A stretch of 64,000 bases of DNA from Boletus sp. NGJ (taxonomy: Eukaryota > Basidiomycota > Agaricomycetes > Boletales > Boletaceae), in the NCBI GenBank assembly GCA_019096195.1, contig JAGTXK010000242.1:1-64000 (forward strand), given 5' to 3'. This document shows, one piece after another, positions 22,101 to 34,600 of this stretch. The stretch's first letter is position 1; the number at the start of each line of letters is the position of its first letter. The translations under genes were made by a program, and so were the position numbers. The notes under the pieces are model-generated. The model was given only the letters and a program-made list of their open reading frames with translations. It was not told the DNA's origin and searched no databases.

Positions 22101-24135
22101 ATGATTCCGAATCTCGTCTCTGTTGGGTCAATTCTACTACTATGGTGCTCGCTGCAGGCGTGTGCAGCGCCGACAGACCCACCAACGCCACCTGGCGTAA
22201 AGATACCCTTGCGGATGAGGTCCCCTACCAGCCGTCGTGACCTAAATGAACTCGGCCGTCTGGCCAAGAGCCAGCGGGACGCTGTCATTGCCAGGTACTC
22301 GACGCAACCAAACCGCAAGCGGAGCACTGGTTATAACCTGTTCGTCCTCTTTCCTTAGTTTTGGCATAGGCGCTGACGGTCTTGGCTTGTCGGTAGGATC
22401 GTCGATCAACAGTATGATTCTGGGTTCGTGCTTCCGAACTTGCTAGCTTGGGGTGCCATATCTCTTTTTGCTGACTCGAGGGAATACTTAGGTACTATGG
22501 CTCGCTGGCCATCGGGACGCCTCTTACTTCTTTTGATGTCTTGCTAGACACGGGGTCATCGTGAGTACTAAAGCGCGCTCGCCCACGGCCGTGACTGAGA
22601 CTGAATGTTCGCCCGCAGGGACCTTTGGCTCGTCAGTAGTTCATGTGGATCCGCCTGCAATGGCATTAGCACATTCAACCCGACTTCGTCGTCAACCTTC
22701 AAGAACGTCTCCTCCTCGTTCTATGTCCAGTACGGTTCAGGTGAAGCCGCTGGCTACGTCGCCCAAGACGTCGTCGAGATGGCGGGTTTCTCGGTCGCGG
22801 ACCAAGGTTTTGGTACGTCGTGATCCGCTTCTCGATCATTCGTGTTGGGGTCGTTGATCGCGTTGCGTGTTGTGTGTAGCCGTGGTGGATGCAATGTCGG
22901 CGAACCTCCTCACCTCACCGGTGTCTGGGATCTTGGGCTTGGCTTGGGCGGCGCTGTCAAGTTCGCAGCAGACGCCATTTTGGCAAAGCCTCGCGAGCAG
23001 CGGGGCCATGGATTCGGCTCTGTTCGCGATTCAACTTCGGAGGTGGGATATGCACGTGATGTGACTCGTTTTGCGTGAATGTTGACCGGAGACTTGGCGT
23101 AGATATACAAATGCCTCGAATCCTGCCGAGTTGGAACCCGGAGGCGAACTCACGTTTGGTACGTCTTGCACGGTAGGTTCTGCGAGTGTCTGACGGCGTG
23201 TAACAGGGTACACGAACAGTAGCTTGTACACGGGATCGATCGACTACATCAATGTCCCTAGTACTCCGAACTACTGGTTCATCCCTCTCGATTGTAAGTC
23301 TCCCTCGTCTTTTATTTGTGAGTACAAGTGACGACGTCTGATGGCGTGTGGTGGACAACCGGCAGCGTTGACGGTCCAAGGTAATCCTGTGTCGATAGGG
23401 AGTGGGGTATATGCTGCCATTGACACCGGCACGACCAACATCGCCGGGCCAACGTCCGCCATCCAAGCTATCTACGCTCAAATACCAAACTCATCTCCTG
23501 CAACGGGAAGCTGGTCCGGATACTACCAATACCGTACGTCCCGTTCCCTCCACTCCTCATGCGTTTTTTTAAAAAAAATCGCCGCATCGTCCTTGCCACA
23601 CATACACAGCTTGCTCCACATCGGTCACGGTCAAGTTTTCGTTTGGCGGAAACACGTGGTCGATGAGTGCGGCCGACTTTGCGTTCACGTCGATCAGCTC
23701 GACCGAGTGTATCGGTGCATTTTTCGATCTCGCTTCGACGGCTGGAAGTTCGACGCCGACGTGGATCATTGGGGCTGCGTTCCTGGTACGTATTGTCATT
23801 TCCCTTTTACCCGTTCCCCACGCCCTCCTTTCCCCACTGTCCACCGCCCATCGTTCACTTGTTCACTGACAACAACCCTCACATAGAAAAACGTCTACAC
23901 CGTATTCCAATACAACCCACCCGCGATCGGCTTCGCTGCGCTCTCCGAAGTCGCCATCGCCGAGAATGGCGTCAATGGCGCCGTCCCCTCTGCCACGATC
24001 GGTAGTGTCTCCGCAGAAATCACCAGCACGAATGGTGCCGCGCCTCGACTCGGACTCGTAGGACTCGGGTGCGGTGTCGTGTTTGGGGGTGCTCGCGACG
24101 ACGATGACATTGTTGGTGCTATGATCCCCTGCTGA
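22101..24135 (+). CDS. Secreted A1-family aspartic protease (copy 2)
   Basis: Tandem paralogue of the gene at 19693. Ten exons: 22101-22339, 22397-22423, 22492-22560, 22619-22812, 22880-23042, 23103-23158, 23207-23293, 23366-23533, 23610-23785, 23887-24135, total 476 codons. Exons 2-6 (27, 69, 194, 163 and 56 nt) match copy 1 exactly in length. Signal peptide near VSVGSILLLWCSLQACA; I start at 22101 because the upstream ATG (22068) would bury it. Catalytic sites: VLLDTGSSDLW and AAIDTGTT; flap in VQYGSG. The end as written (GARDDDDIVGAMIPC) is hydrophilic, unlike copy 1. The frame shifted after the GGGGG run near 24087 would instead give a hydrophobic tail (VLATTMTLLVL), the expected GPI signal. 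Either this copy has lost its anchor or the G-run has one base too many. Confidence 0.92.
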
Positions 24136-24484
24136 TACCCCTTTTTTCCCATTGCATGATGACTCTTGACGCGATTTTCGATGTCGTTTTCATGAACAGA
24201 TGCTGCAACCTCGTATTATTATCGTACATGGCTAGATCTCTTACTGTTATATAAACGGAGCATCATGTAGCGTATATCTTTGCCCCCTTTTTAGGACAAT
24301 ACCAAAGTATTCATTCGAGTGACTATGTTCTGCATTCACAAACTAGATATACACGTGTGGGGTACATATATGCTTTCCGATCCTGCATTCTCGTCGCGTG
24401 ACTTACAATCTAGCGTCCGTTCCATGCCTTTTTCCAAAAGGATGAAAAAGAAAAATTGACCTCGGTACCAGATAACCCCTCGCT
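24136..24484. other. Convergent intergenic region
   Basis: 3' ends of protease copy 2 (+) and the LRR gene (-). A+T-rich after 24180; no gene. Confidence 0.5.
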
Positions 24485-26163
24485 CTAATCGTCGAAATCG
24501 TCCATGTCAAGACTGACATTTCCCAGATCCACAGCCTGGATCGCCATTTCCACGTCGACATCGCTCTCCTCGCCTCGCCCCTCGGAGCTCGCGACCTGCC
24601 GATCAAGCTCACCACCCACCTCCTCGTCGTCCAAGAAATCCAAACACGTCCCAAGACACCCCCGCCACCTCATCGGCACCACCCCACCAACATCCACCCC
24701 CGCAACCCGACGCTCCCACGAAAACCGCTCCGTCGCATGCCGCACAAACACGCGTCCCCTGTGCGTCGGATTCGGACACGTTCCCGTATATGTCCCCGTC
24801 GACGCGCGCGGGTCCTCGGGCGTGATGGTGTCAGTGGGGAACCGTTTACGGGGTCGGAGGATCCCGGGGACGGCGTGCATGAGGGTGTGTCGGACGTTGG
24901 GCGGGATGGACCATTGGTCGGAGAGGGGGAGACCGTAGTAGTCTGCGATGACGGTGTGTGGGGGGGACGTTTCGGATGGTGCGAGCAGGAGGCGGAGACA
25001 GAGCTCTGTGAGGGGCGGGACGCGTGTGAGAGAAAAGGTGACGGGGGAGAGAACTGGCTTGGTAGGGCCTGGCAGGGCTACTTTGCGCAGGGAATGCATT
25101 CGCATCATGGAGCGACGCGATCGGAGTGGGGAGCGTAATGGGTCAGGGTTGGAAGACGGTTGGGAGGGCTCTGGGAGGAAACGATTTGGATGTACCAAGA
25201 GTTTCTCGATCGTCATGTCGCGCATTTGCCAAGGCAAGAACTCGAGCCGGTTGTTCGAAATATTCAGTTCGTGAAGGTTCGTGAGACGACAGATGTCCGG
25301 GGGTATGAACGTGAGCCTGTTATTCCCTTCAAGAGGCCACCAATCAGCTGAAGACTATTGAGCATCGCGAGAAAATCGTCAACATACGGAGACTCAGGAC
25401 GGTGAGGTTTTTGACTGAAAAGAGTTCAGGAGGAAGCGAGGTGATTATGTTGCTCATAAGATAGAGCTTGAGGACGTGTCGCTCTTTGCCAGAATCCTTG
25501 ATCGATAGTGTTCGTTCGAAAGAACGCGTGCGTGTCGACTCTATCGCGAATTCAGTGTTGATACGCGCCAGAACGCGCCCCGAAAAGAGACTCTGCTCGG
25601 ATGACTCAGTCGTATTAAAAAACCCAGACAGATCACCAATGGAAGCAGGTATAAACTTTAGTTGCTGATTGCTACTCAGAAATAATGAACGAATGGGACG
25701 TGAAGGGGAAATGGCGGTACCTGAGATCAATCTGGCCGATACCAGTGTCGAACGGTTTACGGAGCGCGTCATCCCAGATACGTTCCTCGCGATCAGTGTA
25801 CCTCGATGTGCGATGGGAAAGAGGACTCGCGTTGGGAGAGCCGTTGCTCAGGTAGTCGTCTTCCTGCAAGGAGCGGGAGACGGCTCCACGGCTTAGACCG
25901 ACGGAACGCGTGAACGTCCCAGGGGGCGTGCACGGTGGGGAGTCAGTCTTTTTTTCATAATTTGGGAGTCGCTTGATGGCTTTCGTAGACGCAGCGAAAG
26001 GGTGCGTGAACGGGGTGCTAGTCGGATGACGAGGTGAGTCGAGCGAATAGGGGACGAGAGCCGGGCTGGATGGGGGCGATGAGTCGACAGGCCCAAAGAC
26101 GGGGGACGACGACGGCGTCAGGTCTATTGAGGACGAGCGCGAGGAGGGGACTTGATGATACAT
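24485..26163 (-). CDS. Leucine-rich-repeat protein
   Basis: Three minus-strand exons (25721-26163, 25388-25674, 24485-25326) sum to 524 codons. Residues 1-140 are Ser/Pro-rich and probably disordered. At least three LRR units follow and span both introns: QIDLSSNQQLKFIPASIGDL, LKLYLMSNIITSLPPEL and LRNNRLTFIPPDICRL with LNISNNRLEFLPWQM. The C-terminal 250 residues form a second conserved-looking part (VIADYYGLPLSDQW, VFVRHATERFSWERR) and end in an acidic tail (SLDMDDFDD). Intracellular; no signal peptide. LRRs of the FIP/LP type usually bind proteins, often in signalling or polarity. I do not know the partner. It is followed upstream by the TIGR04076-type gene on the same strand. Confidence 0.85.
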
Positions 26164-26350
26164 GGAGTAGAAATTGAAGAAATTGAAGAGAGGTCGTGTG
26201 ACTCCTACTAGGATTCAATGTACAGAGGGTGCCTGACTACAACTTTTACGCTCAACAACCAAAACATCCTCCGAGTCTCCAATACAACATTTCTATCCGA
26301 GGTCGATATCCAACACTCGACAACGAAACACAAAAACCCGAAAGCTTGAT

Positions 26351-26804
26351 TTACCCACACGCCTCCTTCCCGACAAGCTTTTCTTCTGGATCGCCCAAAG
26401 GTGGTATAGGGACGACAGTCACCTCAGCATGCCTAAACGTCCGAAGCCCAGTCCGGACGATCCTCAAACGTGACCTGCAATGCGGATCTGGACACGCGAC
26501 CTCGGTATCCGTCGTCATCCAGTCATGGGGGTGCGTCACACGCTGCTTGGCCGCCAAGAGCGGGAGGACAGCGCCTAAACCTCGGTAGGGTCCGTCAGAC
26601 GCTTCATGGATATTGGTTTATACACTCACCGAGGGAGTAAATAGAGAAACCTTGGCCGGAAGGGAGTTGCAGCATCTCACCCTGTAGAATGAAGTGGTCT
26701 CCTGGTTTCGCGCCGCATAGGATGCGCTCGTTTGGTGGGCAGATGACCTCGATGCGAAGATCGTACAGTTGAAAGCTATCGTCCGAGCAGAGTTTCTGTG
26801 GCAT
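26351..26804 (-). CDS. TIGR04076-family small protein
   Basis: Two minus-strand exons (26630-26804, 26351-26580; 49-nt intron) encode 134 aa. The protein matches my memory of the TIGR04076 family, short proteins found in bacteria and fungi with unknown role: YDLRIEVICPPNERILCGAK, GDHFILQGEMLQLPSGQG, FSIYSLG and, after the intron, AVLPLLAAKQRVTHPHDW. It ends with a Cys/Pro segment (ACPDPHCRS) that could bind metal. The start MPQKLCSDDSFQLYDL is chosen because the upstream frame is interrupted. It is divergent from the flavin monooxygenase at 26983 with only 178 bases between starts, so the two may share a promoter. Confidence 0.75.
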
Positions 26805-26982
26805 GATTACAGGACGCGGTGAAGTTAGTTTCGACGAGCGTCAGATAATCGAGACGAGATAGAGCCATGATGGACTTTGGAGACTCAACCTTGGCAAGAT
26901 AAAGAAAAGAAGATGCTGTGCAGGTATTTACCGTATACACAGCTGGATTTGAAACATTCGGTTGACAGTTACCAAGGCGTTC

Positions 26983-29452
26983 ATGCGACGACCGATCATC
27001 GCTCTCATCTTGCATGTCGCTGTTTCAGCCGCTAGCGTTCAGCAGCCGTTCGCTACACCATCTTTTCGCCAAGTCGAGACGGATGAATACCAGTTCAGCT
27101 GGCCTATTCAAAGGGTCGCTATTATCGGCGCTGGACCAAGGTGTCAGCTGTCCCCAATCGTCCTACCATCACTCACTCATACCTCCTTTTAGTGGCCTCG
27201 TCGCATACCGCGAACTGACAGAAGCCGGTTTAGATGTTCGCATCTTCGAGCGGGACAGCGTCCCGGGCGGCAACTGGCACTATTCGGAAGAGGTCCCCCT
27301 TGATGCTCCCGCGCCGAACGCGCCGACCGCAATCAGTGACTTTATGCCCTCGCTCCCTCCAGCAGGCGTCGATCTGCCGTATTCAGACGAGTTCGAGGAC
27401 GACGGCAAGATCTGGAGGGATCATACTGGGCCGAGACCACTATGGGAATCATTGACTTCAAATGCGCCTTCCGTATGTTGCTTTGTGTGGTGTGTAAGCT
27501 GAGCTTGGAATGATGCTGATGACCATATCTGTATAGCCTTTGCAACAGGTGGGTGGAATATACTGTTCGTTATTCTTCTAGAATCTGATCCCCACTTCAA
27601 CACATTAGTTTACTCGATTCCCTTGGCCTGCGAGTGCGCCATGGGGTACACTCCGGTCTCTTAATTCTTCGAACTAGCCACTCATACCGAACACCAGAAC
27701 TCTCACACTCATCAACTTCGCAACTACGTTCGATCTTATGCTTCCTATCTCAACATCAACAGCAATGACGAAAACCCTGCAACTGCTTACAACACCCGCG
27801 TAGAGCGTATCGAGAAGCGAGTCAATCAAGCCGGGCAAGAACAAGGTTGGAGACTCTGGCTCAAGTCCCTCGAGCAAACTCGGTCTAATACCTACCGAGC
27901 GACTTGGTGGACCGAAGTGCGCTCCCCTCTTCTTGCACCTCGTGGTTCAGCATTCCATCTTACGGATGGGTTGATGCTCAGGATTTTGATGCTGTTGTCG
28001 TTGCTGCGGGCAGGTACAATGCACCGTCAATGCCGTTTATCCCCGGTCTGGAGCAGTGGGTCCGGAGGTTTCCTGATCTTCTCCGTCACTCGAGGCAATA
28101 TCGGCGACCAGACGCATATGCAAATCAGACGGTGCTTATCGTTGGTGCCTCTGTAAGGCACCCTTGCGATCACCTTTGTCTCCCGCTGATAACAAGTCCA
28201 GGTTAGTGGATGTGAAATATCTAGAGATCTGAATCACCAGGCGAGAAGGGTCTATCAATCTTTCCGGGTAAGACGTGAAACAATCTTACTACCGTGACCA
28301 GGTTTAACTCTTCCATGACATTCAAGGCTGCCAAGGGTACGTGCCGATGTGGTGACTAATTGTCCATAACCCTTGACACTGTGATAGATAGTACGTCGCG
28401 CAATAGGCTGGAGATGACCGTGCGCCGGCTTCCCAAGAATGCGACTCTCGTTGGGGAAATCAAACAATTCCTACCGATACCCGAAGGGTCTCCCATACAA
28501 TCTGGCCTTGTCGAGCTCATGAACGGTACTGTGGGTTTCATTTCGGCCCCTTGGAATGTGTTTCAACAATGCAATGATGATTGACTCCATGCTAGATCCT
28601 TTCAGGAATCGATAGCGTAATCTTTGCCACGGGCTACCGATACTCGTTTCCATTCTTGTCACAATACTACGATGGTTCAACGTATGTGCCTCACGAAGGC
28701 TCTACCTTGACACTGTCATCTTTCCTTCCTTTGGACGGCTCGCACATCCGAGATTTGTATCTCGATCTTTTCTATATCCGGGACCCCACTCTTGCATTCA
28801 TTGGCGGTTTGTGGCCAGTTTTCCGTGTCGTGTTTCACGTCTGCTCATTCAGCGATGCAGTCACTTTGCAGACGCCAACATTCCCTTTTTCGGATTACAC
28901 GACGCTCGCGCTGGCTAAAGTCTGGACAAGCACGGCAAAACTCCCAAGCAGTCAGACAATGCGGGCGTTGCACGAAAAGAGTGTGGAGGAGCGTGGAGGA
29001 TACGGAAAGAATGCCTTGTACCTGGGCCTGGAACGGTTTTTGGGCAAGTCATTTATTCCTTTTCCTGTCCTGGCACTAACGTTCCAATCATGACATAGTT
29101 CGCATTACCTATCTGATTGGCTGGCTAAACGAGGCGGCGGTCAATTACGGTGGCAAACAGGTTCGTTGTATCCCATTCTCGTCGAGATCCTTATACTGAC
29201 GATACTCGACCAGATTGATGGAATACCAGAATCGTATGTCACTTTTCTTTGTGTGGATGTGGATATTGCATGACTCATGCACTACATACCTAGTGCTTTC
29301 GAGGTCGGTCGTTACTGGCAAATCGCTCGTTTTAGAGAGCCATCCCAGGTGAGAGACACAGCGGTGCTCGCGTCTCTTGGGCTCGTATCAATGAGTGGTG
29401 TGGACCAAGAGATGAATGATGACATCCCAATCTACTATGATGATGACTGGTG
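26983..29452 (+). CDS. Flavin-containing monooxygenase (FMO), copy 1
   Basis: FAD/NADPH enzyme that puts one oxygen on a nucleophilic N, S or carbonyl substrate; the substrate is unknown. The FAD-binding motif VAIIGAGPSG is formed across the first intron (27141-27192), followed by VFERD-like RIFERDSVPGGNW. Later blocks are NYVRSYASYLNINSND, DFDAVVVAAGRYNAP after an intron at 27917-27981, the second dinucleotide motif VLIVGASVSG, and the FMO ATGY signature FATGYRYSFPF. The C-terminus ends near YYDDDW. The N-terminus (MRRPIIALILHVAVSAASV) looks like a signal peptide or membrane anchor. About ten introns. One join near 27646-27677 would need an unusually short 32-nt intron to stay in frame. A distant paralogue lies at 40818. 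Confidence 0.85.
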
Positions 29453-30620
29453 AGGTGGTGCTACTACTAGGACATCTAGACTTTGATGCTTTGAAAGATT
29501 CATGATGTTACCAAGTCCAACATTTATCTATGCTTTTTTTTCCCCCTTTTGATTGATGAGATTGAGTCCTACTAGTCACTCAATGGTCACTGACTAAGTG
29601 ATGATACACACATGAAGGACAGTGTCTTGTTGGTTTGAGGCCACTATTACAATCCTAAAGAAAGGAAACTGAATTAAGGGTGTGTTATAACATTACATTC
29701 CTTCTGCTTTGGTGGTTTCTTGTTTATCATGGATCCAAGTACAATTGAGCTGTGTTGAGCAACCCTCAGAGCTGGCTATAGCTTTTTGGGAATGTTTCAG
29801 CACTACAGCTCTGACATTCACACAGGAAATGCAATTGAAAGAATCATGCTATCTGATCCCTGTTGTTGCTGTTTCTGAAGTGATATGTATATGCACAAGT
29901 ATAAGTCTAATAATGCCAGTGTGCACCATTACATGGTCAGAGTGCTTCTGACCAAGGGAGGAGATAGTTTGCTTCTCATATCTAATGGGAAACTGAGCCA
30001 TCACAGAACAGTCATCTATCATCACCAGGAAAAAATGACATATTATGCATGCTCTAGAAAGCCATATCTATTACAATAAACATATACTCTATGTTGGAAT
30101 GGTTGGAGCAGCTAGAGCTTTGGAAGCTTGTTTTATGCCATGAGACAAGATAAACAACTGTGTGCACAATAAAAAGACTCACCTACACTTGATGAAGGAT
30201 TTTACCACAGCACACTCTGATATTGGGTCAGTGACACCCATATACCATTTTCTAAGAAAAAAAATATATGCACATACATAGAGTGAGCTGTTGATGTTCC
30301 AAGTCTTGAAGATCCCTCCTTTGCAGTATCCACTCTTGCATGTGATTGGAAGCTAGATCAGCGATAGGCAGAGTGCCTAAACTGTTTGAAAAGTTAGCAT
30401 AATTTTCTTTGATGACAAAATCACAAATATCATTACATTTGTGACAGGGTTACTGTTGGGGGAGATGGCAATTGACTTTGCATTCACTGTCCTCAATGAC
30501 AGGGCCAATCTGTTCAGTGTTGATGTGTCCTATCTGGATTGGCTGGATACCATGAGACACAGTTACAATAGCTTCAACATCAACGAGCTAATCACAAGGT
30601 GATAAGGTCCCACCAGAAGG
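29453..30620. repeat. A+T-rich, CpG-depleted tract, probably a decayed methylated repeat
   Basis: Over roughly 1.15 kb I find only about two CpG dinucleotides (near 30360 and 30585), while neighbouring genes are rich in CpG. TG and CA are abundant, the mark of methylated C turning to T. Only short open frames remain, none with a domain I recognise, and I cannot name the element family. The edges are blurred: it begins right after the FMO stop and ends near the TCACAAGGTGATAAGG stretch. Confidence 0.6.
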
Positions 30621-30699
30621 GAACAGTGGTGTGTTGGTTTATTGGGGAGTACTTGACTGCCATGACAGCATTGCCATGTTGAATTGGTAGGTCAACCAA

Positions 30700-31290
30700 C
30701 CACTTGCTGGTTGTGATATCCCTGGCACTACTTTCTTGTCACCCCATCCACACAAGACATCAAATTACACTCACCAGGTTTTCACCTCGTGCACATCCAC
30801 ATCTTCCTCCATCTCTCCATCCCTCGCACTGGGTACACGTTCAGTCACATACACGATCCGCTTGCGGTCCTTTGAACAAGGATGCATCATCAAGGTCGCT
30901 CCAGAAGTTCGTCTCATGTTGCGCACCCCTCGATGGTCTCCACCTCGCCATCCTCGAATCCCATCCACGATCCCGTCCGAAAAATGTGATTTGGCAGGGT
31001 GGAAAGCGACCGCGCTTAGCGGTTCAGCGTCGTCTGTTTTAATCACTAGTAACATTCTCAACGTCGTACGATCCGAGTCGCTCGTTGGGGAAAACTGCCA
31101 ACGTACTGGTCTTTTGTGTTTTGTCGGCGACGTCCGCGTCGATTCGTATTACGTTGAATTCGTTGGTTTCTTCGAAGCGTCAAGGTCGAGGAAAAGAGAG
31201 TAATATGCTTGTTCGGGTCGACACCCCTTGTTCTTGATATGGGTTTTGTATCACACGTCTTGAGCTTATTGATACGAAGCATGATCTGGG
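30700..31290 (-). CDS. Possible small gene, strand and exons uncertain
   Basis: Both strands stay open here. The minus strand shows coding-like pieces in different frames: NVIRIDADVADKTQKTST and AVFPNERLGSYDVENVTSD (about 31165-31040), then PLSAVAFHPAKSHFSDG and KDRKRIVYVTE (about 31040-30850). The plus strand has one uninterrupted 155-codon frame (30736-31203) with a less protein-like composition. I recognise no family. CpG content returns to normal here, so it is not part of the preceding repeat. Confidence 0.3.
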
Positions 31291-31657
31291 CCGAAACGGT
31301 ATTGAAGCTTGCGATTAATCGCTCGTTGCATTAACGTGAAGCTACAAGTTCTACTATCCATCATTCCATGTTAGAAAAAGGGGAGGGGGAAAAGAAATGA
31401 ATGAAAGTGTGATGCTGACGGTAAAAGTGCAAGTCCATGCCCCTGACGAGCAAAAAAAAACAAAAAAAAGGAGGGAGAGACGAAGGTGTGCGCCATCGGG
31501 AAAACATGAAACATGGAAACGAACATGATACAGAGAAACCGTCCCCTGCCAGTACTTAAAATACACAACCCTGCAACCACACTCCATGGCGACAACGCCA
31601 ACGTCGTCCCTCATCCACACCCTCCTCCGTCCTTCGCTCGGCCTCAGACTCGCACGT

Positions 31658-34600
31658 CTACACAATCGGCGACACCGGCCTCGCTTCCCCACCCACCCCA
31701 GTAGACGCATTAAACATCGCCTTGAGCGCCAACTCATTCCTCTTCTGCCTCACACGCTCCGCCTCCTCCGCACCCCCCCGTCATCTTGAGCTTCTTCCCA
31801 CTCACGAACCCCTCCAACTCGTTCTGAAACGCGTCCGACCGAGTCGCCAACTCCTTCTCCCGATGCTTTTGGTTCGCCGCAATCGCCTTCATCCGCTTTT
31901 CAGGATCCACCGCCGCACCCCGGATTTCCATCATGACGGTGCTCAACCCCGTGTGGCCTTCGTCAGCTGGCACAGGTTTAAACGATCGCCCTCGCGCGCT
32001 GCCGCGCCCACCCGGTCCCATAGCCCGAAGTGAAATCACTTTTTGCACGTGTCCAAGTACGTCGGTGAGCGCCTTGTGATCCTCGAGTAGGTCTGCCAAC
32101 AACTCTTCCTGATGCCCCAAGAACCCTTGTTCCTCCACGATATTCTGCAACTCTTCCTCCCACGTCTTTTTCCACATGGGCTTGATTGTGTCGATATGTT
32201 CCTTGAGGTTGGCCAGTTCGATCGCCGTGGATGCGACGTCGTCGTCGATCGTCTTGAACAGCTGGGGTTTGGGCGTCATTTGCCGCTTGATCACGTCGTC
32301 TTTGAGCGCTTCGATGGTATCTTGCAGTTCTTCGATCTTGGTGAGCACGTTTTGACTCCTCGAATCCAGCTTGGTCTTGCCCGTATCCATGTACGCTCTC
32401 GCACCACCCACCTTGGCGTTCGCGAGCTGTTTGACCGATTGCGTCTGCGTACGGAGCGCACCGAGCGACTCCTTGGTCGATGTCATAAACTCAGTGTAGA
32501 GCTGCCGCATGATCCCGAGATCCCGTCGGAGGTTTTGAACTTCGTCGAATTGGGTCTTGAGATCGACCACGACGCGGCTCGAGTACTCGGACATGACGGA
32601 CGCGCCCGTCGCTTGTGGTTGGAGCTGGAGCGATTGACCGGTCGTTTGGGGGAAGATGAAGGGGCTAGAATGGTTGTGGGCGTCGCCGACGATGCGCGAG
32701 AGCCTGTGGGCGATGTGTGCGAACTGTTTTTCCGAGGGACGGTCAGCAACGGGTGTGCTCTCGGCGAAATCGTGCGCGACGATGGAGTTGAGGTGGAAGG
32801 ATGACCGTTTGTTGGTAGCCATCACGTTCTTGAGCTCTTTGAGATCGTTGGACAATGTAGAGATCTGGGCATCGATGTGTTGCTTGATCTGATCCAATGC
32901 TGGAAACGTTGCGTTGAGCGAGCACCACACTCATAGTACGGTGACGACTCACGTTCGATATTAAGAGACAACAAACACTTTTCCTTGACTTCGTCAATGT
33001 CTTCCAGTTCATACTGCACACCACTCGATGGATCTCGTATGTAAATAGCCGGAAAGTTTTCCATCCCTGGGTTATAAGAGAACCTGTCTACGAACAGCAT
33101 GCGAAGGGATGCAAAGGTCAACCCAGGCTCGAGAGTGACCTTCTTGACCTCCCGGCCGACCTGGAGGAAAACAGGGAACGCTGCGGATTGACAAGACTCG
33201 TCGGGTTCTACTTCCTCTGCCAATCTACTAAGATGGGATAGGTTCCGAGGCGGGGCTGTCAAGCGCGCGGCGTCGGTCATCGATGGTGGTAATGGCGGGA
33301 CGGGCGGTGTGAGCTCCATGCCGGCAGGTGACGGCGTGCGCTGCATCCGCTTCACACTCCCATCGCGCTTTCCCTCGGGCTCATCCACCTCTGTCAGAAC
33401 AGCCAAGTCCCCCGGGGTCAACGTCGACGAAGCAGCCATCGATCGACGGTTCGGGGACGCCGCCAAGGAACGCTCACGCGTGATCGCACCACCCGTCATC
33501 TTGCTAAAATGGTAGGTCGAGAACCGCTTGGACGCCCTCCGCTCGAGAGCATCGCTCTTCTTGAGCGCGGCGAGCGAACTCGCGACCGCGGGGACGTCGG
33601 ATGGCTCTATGGGCGGTGATTGCGGGGGAGAGGAGTCGACGCCATTGGTGTCGTTCCGATCTGGGGAGGGTTCTTCGATAATGACAGCAGGGGGTGACGT
33701 TGGTGGCGGTGAGACGGGTTTATCGACGAGGGAGTAACGCTTGACAGAAGGCGGGACAGGTGCAGACTGAACAGCTGGCGCGGGTGGCATCTCTCTGTCC
33801 AGCTCTGTTGTCGGTGGATAAGATACACGTGGATCAGGCAGTGTCGGCACGACGGGTTCAGCAGGTCCATAGGGCGATGGGTACGCTGGCTGAGAGTTTC
33901 GAGACGGTGGCTGTGACACTCGGGGGGAGTGGCCATTCAAATGGGCTGACCCCGTCCTGTCGTTGACGGGCAGGTCGTCGTCCGGTTCTTGAAATACCGG
34001 TGGTGGCGTCATGCGGGGTTGCGGTTGTGTTTGTGTTTCAGATGGCTTCGAGGAATGAGACGGTCGGGCCGACTGCCGCGCGGCGTGTGCGCTCTCCCTA
34101 TCTCTCTCCACATGCCGTTCTTCATCGACACGGCTCCGCGATAACTGCGAGCGGCGTTGTTTCGTCTCGTCGTCCTGCTTCGAGGCCTTGTCGGACTTTG
34201 ACGAGCGCGAGTTGACGCGTGTGTGCGACGTACCGGACCGATGGCGGGATGCAGGGTGTTGCTGTTCGGAGACGATGCGGCGGTACATGGATTGTTTGCT
34301 GCGTAGGCCTTGCAGGAGGCGCGTGATGATCGCGCGCACTTTGGGTAGATATATCGCCAGATTGTCAGGTGTTGCGTCTTCAGCTAAGCAGGTTTCGAGC
34401 ACGTCACGTAGGTCTTCGGGGATGGACATGAGGTCTCTGAAGATATACTTGGCACTCAGCACGAGGAGGGGCATGTAGAGGCCGCATGGTGATGGGGGGG
34501 GGCACTCACGCCATGTCTATCTCAAACCCTGCAAACGCAGCCACAGCTGCGTTGAAGTCATTGCCTAGACGCACGTAGACGTCGCTGATCTGGGTCTCGG

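Noticed and set aside
29453-30620. Naming the CpG-poor tract as a particular transposon or retroelement family
   Set aside because: No domain, terminal repeat or target duplication could be recognised, so only a generic decayed repeat is claimed.
32112-32804. 230-codon plus frame
   Set aside because: Antisense of the Bud6 co-domain; the minus frame has the AIP3 coiled-coil pattern.
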